A DNA stretch of 9,839 nucleotides. It comes from Oscillospiraceae bacterium (GTDB lineage: Bacteria > Bacillota > Clostridia > Oscillospirales > Oscillospiraceae). Under the pieces are notes generated by a model that worked only from the letters and a program-made list of their open reading frames with translations, was not told the DNA's origin and made no database searches. The stretch spans positions 1 to 9,839 of the forward strand of contig JAGBGB010000358.1 of the NCBI GenBank assembly GCA_017936205.1, in the 5' to 3' direction. Each line of letters starts with the position of its first letter. The first letter of the stretch is position 1. Both the position numbers and the translations under genes were made by a program. This document shows positions 7,401-9,839 of the stretch, piece by piece.

Positions 7401-9378
7401 TTTCTCCCAATCGGTTATCGTAATCCACCTCAGGTACGCCGGAAATAAGATAGCCGTCAACGGTCTCTCTTCCCGCCGTTATATCAAAGGGAACCGAGGT
7501 GGTAAAGCCTGCCCACTTTCTGTCCGTCAGCTTGGAAAAGGGCTGGAAGCCCGTTACATAGGCATCGTAAACTCCATAGGTGGACAGCTTTCCGGTTACA
7601 AAGGTCGAAGGATCAGCCGCCGTGCCAACGCCGCCACCGCCTGAAATAAAGACGGCAGGCTTGTCCGAGATCTCCAAGCTCACCCCGTCTGCAGGCTCAT
7701 CCGGGAAGAATACCGCATTGGTATTACTGTCCAGAGTATAGTATCCCGTCTCCCGATCGTATTTGAAGGGAAGCTGCACATCGGAGTAGAACTTCCGGAC
7801 ATCGACCCCATTGACCTTCCGGTCAGAGGGCTCCCAGAAGCCCACATCCGTTACGGTGGTGCTGTTCTTCAGAGGTGAACCGGAGGAGGAGAGGGTCTCA
7901 GAGGCAAGGCCGCTGTAGATACCGTAGGACTGCGCCTCCACCGCAACATTCTCCACTCCGTTATGCAAAAGCTCACGCATACCTGTGGCATCGTTCCAGC
8001 GGCTAAACACGGGATAATATTTCGCCCTGTTCGTGTCACCCGGCGTGCCGGTGAAGTAGAAGCCGTTGTAGGTATAGGTTTTCCCTGCCTTTTCTGCCGC
8101 TGCCTTGGCAGCCTGCTCTGCCTCAAGGGTCAGCCTGTTCATCTCAGCCTCGTTCCAGAGGAACATATTGGCAGAAAAGGAATAGACATCCGTGCCCAGA
8201 TCACCCCCCTGGGTGTTGATCGTAAGGACAGAGGACAGATCCATCATGCTGCGGATGCTCTGCTCTATGGCAGTCCTTGCATTGCTCAGCTGCGCTGCCG
8301 AGAGAGAGGCTCCGTTATACTGATCATACAGTGCAAGAGCCTGTTCCACAGCCTGTAAGAACTCCTCATAGGTATCCACATCATACCGAGGATCCCAGGA
8401 GAGGGTATTTTCCATGTTCTTGGATACAAGAGCCATCCGAAGGCGAGAGGTATCTGCACGATCCTCCAGCCTGCGGAACAGGAAGGAGGACACCTGCTCA
8501 AAGGTCGCCCTTCCACTTACATTATAATAATCTTTAAACGGCGTTTGAGACCCCGCCTTATCGGAGTCATTGGTATTGAGCTCATAATAGACCTCTTTCG
8601 TAGGATCAGCAGTATTCAGAGCAAGATAATGGAAATAGTCCGGGCTCCCTGTTGCAAGGGCCATAGGTCCGGTGTGGGTAAAGGATACTCTGATATCGCC
8701 TTGCTTTACCGTTCTGTTATCCAAGGCAACGGTAAAGGGTCCCGGAGTAGAGGCAGTGACTCTGGCAGGATAAACAGACATCTTAGGTACCACTGCAGTG
8801 GAAGGATCGTCATCATATACCTTTCCGTAGAGGTAGAAATCTCTCTCCTCCTCGGCGTATGGTCCGCCTAACTCCAGAGTATGGTACTTCGCTGCCATCG
8901 TAGTAGAATGAACGAACTCCAAAGCCATACCCTCACAGACCGGAGCATCGTCCTCAAGTCCCATAATATAGGAGCCCTCCACAGGCAGACCGGTCTCCCC
9001 CGGCTCCATAAGGACCACAGGCAGTGCCTGCATCTTGCCGTACAGAGCAGGCATGGTGGGATCTAACACATAGGCGTACTGATCACCGTTGTAGGTAAGC
9101 ACATTCACAATAAAAAAGGAGCCATCAACCACTAAGTAACCTCCGGACACACTCTTGGTGGTGTCGTAGAACTCGTTGATGGGTGCCGAGGGCTCTAAGC
9201 TGTTGATCTGCTGCTTCAGAGCCTCCCTCTTCTCAGCGAAGCTGCTGCCGGTACCGGTGGCAGCCTCCCGTGTCTCGGAGGCTCCGTTCCTCTGTTCTGC
9301 TGCAATACCGGGAAGCATCCCCATAAGCAGAGACAGAATCAGAAGCACGCACAGACTCCTTTTCAGAATGAATTTCAT
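436..9378 (-). CDS. Giant secreted multi-modular protein with fibro-slime domain (probable surface adhesin or glycan-binding protein)
   Basis: An uninterrupted 2,980-residue frame starts at the ATG read from 9378-9376 and ends at TAA (438-436). The start is supported by a Shine-Dalgarno 8 bases upstream and by the signal peptide at residues 1-27. Visible order: SP 1-27; mixed N-terminal region 28-524 with a helical stretch near 337-379; fibro-slime region about 525-838 (GGDDDVW at 693-699); CnaB-like 841-993; beta domain 994-1116; linker; five related modules 1174-1369, 1387-1611, 1632-1816, 1830-2024 and 2033-2235; galactose-binding-like 2236-2383; beta region 2384-2645; duplicated C-terminal region about 2646-2980. 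No enzyme signature was recognised. No LPXTG, C-terminal hydrophobic helix, SLH or dockerin is visible. The gene appears monocistronic, with its own promoter and terminator. Extracellular adhesion or polysaccharide binding is inferred from the module types; the ligand is unknown. The frame and secretion are near certain, the role only moderately so. Confidence 0.93.
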   Translation of the reverse strand: MKFILKRSLCVLLILSLLMGMLPGIAAEQRNGASETREAATGTGSSFAEKREALKQQINSLEPSAPINEFYDTTKSVSGGYLVVDGSFFIVNVLTYNGDQYAYVLDPTMPALYGKMQALPVVLMEPGETGLPVEGSYIMGLEDDAPVCEGMALEFVHSTTMAAKYHTLELGGPYAEEERDFYLYGKVYDDDPSTAVVPKMSVYPARVTASTPGPFTVALDNRTVKQGDIRVSFTHTGPMALATGSPDYFHYLALNTADPTKEVYYELNTNDSDKAGSQTPFKDYYNVSGRATFEQVSSFLFRRLEDRADTSRLRMALVSKNMENTLSWDPRYDVDTYEEFLQAVEQALALYDQYNGASLSAAQLSNARTAIEQSIRSMMDLSSVLTINTQGGDLGTDVYSFSANMFLWNEAEMNRLTLEAEQAAKAAAEKAGKTYTYNGFYFTGTPGDTNRAKYYPVFSRWNDATGMRELLHNGVENVAVEAQSYGIYSGLASETLSSSGSPLKNSTTVTDVGFWEPSDRKVNGVDVRKFYSDVQLPFKYDRETGYYTLDSNTNAVFFPDEPADGVSLEISDKPAVFISGGGGVGTAADPSTFVTGKLSTYGVYDAYVTGFQPFSKLTDRKWAGFTTSVPFDITAGRETVDGYLISGVPEVDYDNRLGEMGRAIYGFGMAMTVPFRLSQDGKVNGENITFTFGGDDDVWVYVDGKLALDIGGSHGAIQGSINFATGTVEVWCEKYDRIIDLSGNYGRDTGLYNCSRSDGTYGTSLDWEGTNVSVIGMKDGSTPARLYQENLYTGLCNGVSATEEQVAEFANEGSHTLQIFYMDRGQNQTNCYISFNMPQPDKLVVEKEIYETYGQMADGSLTHTTEPLAPQWMESLEGESYSFRLLENGEPAANVPYWIMEGDYRVAVGSTDENGTFTMTAKQQVHFQGLDMTTDKHYSVEELISGNWGAPAYTYRYEAGGTTVDGQGNGYTPTVGEPYVPETLTIRCTNTWCGAELEGQPQKVVLDYGKPIDIEVVRNAVVNGASEVIVREAELLYAALSEEDRAYGEISAYLDLNKDVMGNTDGRADSFRFTPMKMLDRVLPIRCTILLTFETGEQRQVEIPVYVMPATVMYYETDFLREQAEELSLEVVGSKAESQPWATEGTSQQEVQDNGYVTDQLDDFVIHKESIPSNAFFADFDGDTARYLSDPIYDGLDLDTAEDWSYQDQHMSKPKIDTALGTLTMEMKATGSGIRPYIQTGNELLRDYHLNFHPGEDYYAQARFKLEDLKLENVNATSHFMIHYYTGPDKYSLENVNQGSNADTILKDLGSVRIPEEAFTSGEYVTVSFKLNQIPYTRITALRFFFSNVTGKSETELGKVTVDYFYIGPLTDKGSEHGQDLNGDVRQELFFDFDNSMQAQQRYQQSQYNLNLKGVAAYRNMDTVKPRSTAADSVEGTWWTSQNNASEITINNQKGTLSMDVTNSTNSAATRPYGPYLGTTSLHHTVAWANTESVPYHSLDFTPQGETWFYIRFKLAGCAEDTAHSKEDPLGNNKLYVQFSVIDENGKGYYAYPNYTFKNGEYITVACDVTDKVNQCLAVSSIRSLYFRFTHLKQSGSAKGSVEIDYIYVGPKKAAANTHEEIVSAIRSPEARNVYVDFTNSYNDQYRYSSQLYGGKNFDLVGTWPSKSFFTKSVEDGALKLTATQALIDKEDGWGDLCSPSGSPVQSPLQYYLSGDNDILRFRAKLVGASQKGSYESCIGFGIGWTEGNVVFGDIPRYAFAIEPEEIVGQWREYTIELGDDYANQSNKITHIYPYVNGLQFVEDGYLLIDYIYIGPADEFEAPVADPQENAVLIHFDNTDGDKKRYASTLYSGVNYDLASNWDNYHFDFSVEKNSMKLSPKSTYSSASNYGSMYPQYDKTKPTAALNYRMTGNDHFQMRFKFVNAQGISSTAARVEIVFGPDLYPYTSTSNAWAPKPYNANLVKWELNEEQVTGGAWITVDADLADHNWVDGPIDLIRFLIPRFQHIQFNSGGYILIDYIYLGPVVEGRPVSDSLFFGFDDMQTDAERYSSDAYGGYNYDAYDPANRIGYWATHPDYHEDRNKAAYEIVPDNGTLSLDVSNVSPTNADVIGPWMISTSTSDIYNFALSYRTFSYVPENAEYMQIRFRLNNCLLKEGKESCFVFCYGGYDKNGTYGTYFDNRTMYTVTNGQYQIAVISLNDGFRSMGKITNVGLRFQNIYSTAGGSVDIDYIYVGPGELAPDPVYGYDSSYTDDATLSNGSSWVVEGSGVKLNETTSDYTQAQFSFRGTGFDIISRTGMEQGAIRVEVKRKDAPASEDPVKTLTVNNKGELELYQIPVVSVEGLSYGEYTVTLWVNKAVSTGISFLDRGGQFYLDAVRIYEPMGTDYDVNSLIAEAYKSDKEAYPHIKEIRNILLSADNFAQLVTAGEGAIFVDAHNAPEATVPATDNNGETTNETVTVTPPGIQISEHYVADVQTYNKVGPKNEVYLAPGQAVAFRLDISTSYMPTSVDVGVKNIAPDETGKFAVGVVSKDSTAQDLQITYRREIPVGSATSQYYALELSSDALFTETVEGKPYRYCYIVLYNDSTAKISHEDGAGEGKHILSVTDMKLAYAQTPEVGLPKDQITDPEIPVLPQGEGDGKRSAGTFFDFKVDDRTLEAAALFMKAVLETPVLVEDTDLMHSLNLASDIALNYAIRKEKLADYDSFCLECVIPVYRDGIPVAEETVSIDPVERDGLYYFTLEGLTAVQMNDVIHATLRMEKAGRSYYSETDRYSIAQYAYTQLGKTGISPQLQTLCAELLRYGSAAQSFKGYRTAALADGAMTEEQRALLSDLTEVSFGSHNRQLGELSEPTIGWKGKALLLDSKVTLRYVIDTTGYTGRIQDLSLRVSYEDHSGEEKTVLLTDPKVYGSGAGLYSFDFDSLLAAELRTVLYAAVYAGDTQLSDTLEYSVDTYGNNKTGTLGTLCRALMAYSDSAKAFFAK
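1441..2229 (-). other. Unassigned beta-rich region and helical connector (residues 2384-2645)
   Basis: After a helical connector containing YPHIKEIRNILLS there is a threonine-rich linker (ATVPATDNNGETTNETVTVT). A strand-rich domain follows, with NEVYLAPGQAVAFRLDIS, PTSVDVGVKNIAPD, SQYYALELSSDALF, YRYCYIVLYND and ILSVTDMKLAYAQ. The alternation suggests a compact beta-sandwich. It ends in a proline- and acid-rich linker (PKDQITDPEIPVLPQGEGDG). I do not recognise a named family. Confidence 0.35.
2230..2673 (-). other. Galactose-binding-like beta module (residues 2236-2383)
   Basis: The segment SSWVVEGSGVKL... AQFSFRGTGFDIISRTG... GAIRVEVK... YGEYTVTLWV... FYLDAVRIYEPM follows the strand order of galactose-binding-like jelly-rolls. 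These typically carry an 'F.GTGFD' strand, a 'G.v.V.v' strand and a final 'y.D.irvy' strand. Such modules often bind glycans. It differs from the five preceding modules in lacking the DYIYVGP end. It is followed by EAYPHIKEIRNILLSADNF (2384 onward), a short helical connector. The fold call is by pattern only. Confidence 0.55.
2674..5859 (-). repeat. Array of five related ~200-residue modules in the giant protein, each ending [IV]DY[IF]Y[VIL]GP
   Basis: The modules are M1 residues 1174-1369 (5272-5859), M2 1387-1611 (4546-5220), M3 1632-1816 (3931-4485), M4 1830-2024 (3307-3891) and M5 2033-2235 (2674-3282). Each opens with a hydrophobic strand and a D/N pair (FFADFDGD, LFFDFDN, VYVDFTN, VLIHFDN, LFFGFDD), then RY and usually a Y.G.N.D box. 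Each has an 'm.iRFkl' strand mid-way and closes with VDYFYIGP, IDYIYVGP, IDYIYIGP, IDYIYLGP or IDYIYVGP. They share these anchors but diverge strongly between them, so this is an old protein-level duplication and not a DNA tandem repeat. The strand pattern suits a jelly-roll, as in many carbohydrate-binding modules; the fold and ligand are inferred. Linkers are 9-20 residues and polar. Confidence 0.85.
6031..6399 (-). other. Uncharacterised beta domain after the CnaB-like domain (residues 994-1116)
   Basis: Residues KVVLDYGKPIDIEVVRNAV begin a strand-rich segment that contains FRFTPMKMLDRVLPIRCTILLTFETGEQ and ends VEIPVYVMPATVMYYE. The start motif 'VLDYGKPIDI' and the end motif 'PATVMYYE' resemble spacer domains in other giant clostridial proteins, recalled from general familiarity and not from a search. 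A structural spacer between the CnaB-like domain and the repeated modules is the most likely role. The following residues, 1117-1173, are acidic and polar and read as a linker. Confidence 0.4.
6400..6858 (-). other. CnaB/SpaA-like beta domain with possible isopeptide triad (residues 841-993)
   Basis: The stretch starts KLVVEKEIY, contains a YSFRLLENGEP strand, a STDENGTFTMTAKQQVHFQGL segment split here as 'STDENGTFTMTA' then 'KQQVHFQGL', then HYSVEELI, and ends IRCTNTW. This is the strand order of the prealbumin-like CnaB/SpaA pilin fold common in Firmicutes surface proteins. K847 in the first strand, E941 or E942 in YSVEE, and N990 in the last strand sit where the Lys, catalytic Glu and Asn lie in isopeptide-bonded CnaB domains. 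A stalk role just after the fibro-slime domain is inferred. The fold call is moderately confident; the bond is predicted only. Confidence 0.65.
6865..7806 (-). other. Fibro-slime domain region of the giant protein (about residues 525-838)
   Basis: The diagnostic core is FTFGGDDDVWVYVDGKLALD followed by IGGSHGA and an INFATGTV strand (GGDDDVW at residues 693-699). The region closes with HTLQIFYMDRGQNQTNCYISF, the usual final strand pair of fibro-slime domains, where a 'fa.R...s.f.i' pattern recurs. The family was named from Myxococcus and Dictyostelium extracellular matrix proteins and is a PA14-like beta-sandwich found in large bacterial surface proteins. The aspartate cluster could bind a metal ion, as in PA14-type lectins; this is inference. 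The N-terminal boundary is approximate. Confidence 0.85.
8242..8370 (-). other. Helical FIVAR-like segment (residues 337-379)
   Basis: YEEFLQAVEQALALYDQYN then GASLSAAQLSNARTAIEQSIRSMM forms two amphipathic helices with heptad-like spacing. FIVAR modules of Gram-positive surface proteins have a similar 'Y..F..A...A...... t..qv..A...L..A' pattern. Only one such unit is present, inside the otherwise mixed N-terminal region. The assignment to FIVAR is tentative. Confidence 0.35.
9298..9378 (-). other. Signal peptide of the giant protein
   Basis: Residues 1-27 show the Sec pattern: a short basic N-region (K2, K6, R7), a hydrophobic core (LCVLLILSLLMGMLPG) and small residues GIAA before E28. Cleavage after A26 or A27 is likely. 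There is no lipobox: the only cysteine, C10, sits inside the hydrophobic core and not after an L-[AS]-[GA] motif, so a lipoprotein is unlikely. This is the main evidence that the protein is exported. Confidence 0.9.
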
Positions 9379-9382
9379 AAGA

Positions 9383-9395
9383 CCTTCTCCCTTCC
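9383..9395 (-). promoter_or_regulatory. Shine-Dalgarno of the giant gene
   Basis: Read on the minus strand, GGAAGGGAGAAGG precedes ATG. The GGGAG core ends 8 bases before the start codon, and a second purine block AGAAGG ends 4 bases before it. This fixes the start at 9378; no in-frame upstream start has comparable support. Confidence 0.85.
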
Positions 9396-9434
9396 ATAAC
9401 AGTCTTCTCCCCCTCAGGGATAATGCCCGTAAAG

Positions 9435-9489
9435 GGGTAAACCTGCCCGATCAGTATGAAAAAAATCCTTATGATCGGGTATTTAACCC
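9435..9489 (-). promoter_or_regulatory. Inverted repeat at the promoter/5' leader of the giant gene
   Basis: A perfect 8-bp inverted repeat, CCCGATCA/TGATCGGG, pairs 9446-9453 with 9472-9479 around an 18-base loop. Imperfect pairing extends it outward: GGGT 9435-9438 with ACCC 9486-9489, and AAA 9439-9441 with TTT 9482-9484. It lies directly downstream of the -10 box and spans the predicted transcription start. The RNA would therefore begin with a stem-loop, or the DNA could be a repressor operator. The T-run lies in the loop and not after the stem, so it is not an intrinsic terminator. Confidence 0.6.
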
Positions 9490-9519
9490 ATTATAACGTA
9501 GCAGGAGCTGTTTTCGCAA
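9490..9519 (-). promoter_or_regulatory. Sigma-A-type promoter of the giant gene
   Basis: On the minus strand a perfect TATAAT (9495-9490) is preceded, after an 18-base spacer, by TTGCGA (9519-9514), matching TTGACA at 4 of 6 positions. Transcription would start near 9483, giving a leader of about 105 bases. T-rich tracts further upstream (9533-9580) could act as an UP-like element. The -10 call is strong, the -35 moderate. Confidence 0.65.
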
Positions 9520-9679
9520 GACCGTCACAGGAAAAAAGGCAAAAAACCCATTCAATCTACGTCATAAACAAAAAAAATAAAAATACTATGGTGAAAACCA
9601 AACTTTATTGCACAAAAATCCTCATCCGGAAACCGAAGAGACAAGAGCCCCCTGCAATGCTTCCGATTCCGATTTTCCG
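9520..9679. other. A/T-rich intergenic spacer without a gene
   Basis: This stretch lies between the promoter and the right type A repeat and contains several homopolymer A runs (e.g. 9532-9537, 9541-9546, 9570-9577). No frame here has a Shine-Dalgarno or recognisable protein, and no stable hairpin longer than about 4 bp was seen. It may contribute UP-like T-tracts to the minus-strand promoter. Nothing else is supported. Confidence 0.5.
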
Positions 9680-9839
9680 CACCATTCGTAGGGGCGCGCA
9701 TTGCGCGTCCGAGAACTACCATGAAATGGTGGTTCGATAAAAATGTTCGTATTTTAACGGGAATCACATCATTATCGAAGGTTTTTGTGTTCATGTCGTT
9801 CCGACATGAACCGGACGCGCAATGCGCGCCCCTACGCAG
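9680..9839. repeat. Type A palindromic repeat, right copy (MITE/REP-like)
   Basis: Terminal inverted repeats are a perfect 25 bp (9687-9711 with 9812-9836). Internal stems are 9713-9722 with 9726-9735 (GAACTACCAT/ATGGTGGTTC, one G-T wobble, GAA loop) and 9789-9798 with 9802-9811 (GTTCATGTCG/CGACATGAAC). It aligns end to end with 1-159 with one single-base length difference, at roughly 85% identity by eye. The shared flanks CACCATT and CAG belong to the element. The window ends at its last shared base, so the true right boundary is unknown. Confidence 0.85.

Noticed and set aside
9577..9600. Small hairpin TGGT/ACCA followed on the minus strand by T-rich sequence, as a possible terminator of an upstream gene
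   Set aside because: The stem is only 4 bp and the T-run is separated from it; too weak to support.
9456..9740. 94-codon plus-strand frame in the upstream region
   Set aside because: It starts in the loop of the promoter inverted repeat, crosses A-runs and ends in the type A repeat. It has no domain, and the promoter evidence points the other way.
1..9839. CRISPR array suggested by repeated short palindromes at both ends
   Set aside because: Only two widely separated copies of one element and one of another exist, with no regular short repeat/spacer pattern.
1..9839. Circular molecule suggested by similar sequence at both window ends
   Set aside because: The two end copies differ at many positions, so they are two distinct repeat copies and not a terminal overlap of one circle.

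Overview
The window is essentially one gene. A single uninterrupted reading frame on the minus strand (436-9378, 2,980 codons) encodes a giant secreted protein. It is flanked on both sides by short non-coding sequence rich in palindromic repeats. The protein's module mix is a fibro-slime domain, a CnaB-like domain, repeated beta-sandwich-like modules each closing on a [IV]DY[IF]Y[VIL]GP signature, and a duplicated C-terminal module. Together with the Gram-positive signal peptide, purine-rich Shine-Dalgarno, moderate G+C and GTAGGG...CCCTAC palindromic elements, this suggests a gut-type clostridium (Oscillospiraceae/Ruminococcaceae-like). That assignment is inferred from style of sequence, not from a marker gene.

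Layout, left to right. 1-159 is a palindromic mobile-type repeat (type A). 217-331 is a second, different palindromic element (type B) whose outermost seven bases per end match type A. 393-424 is a strong hairpin just past the stop codon of the big gene, the likely terminator. 436-9378 is the giant gene. 9379-9519 carries its Shine-Dalgarno, a 5'-leader inverted repeat and a sigma-A-type promoter with a perfect TATAAT. 9520-9679 is A/T-rich spacer. 9680-9839 is a second type A copy in the same orientation as the first.

The protein is predicted to act outside the cell. In order it has: a signal peptide; an N-terminal region with a short helical segment; a fibro-slime domain; a CnaB-like domain with Lys/Glu/Asn placed as for an isopeptide bond; a beta domain; five related ~200-residue modules; a galactose-binding-like module; a further beta region; and a C-terminal region made of two diverged copies of one ~125-residue unit. 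No LPXTG motif, membrane anchor, SLH or dockerin is visible, so how it is held at the surface is open.

The most interesting non-coding observation is that the two type A repeats differ mainly where pairing is kept. Three stem positions change as base pairs, and each copy can fold into a closed three-way junction with two hairpins abutting a 25-bp outer stem. No CRISPR array, tRNA, rRNA, transposase or second credible protein gene was found. The window begins and ends inside the type A copies, so their outer boundaries and the neighbouring genes cannot be seen.
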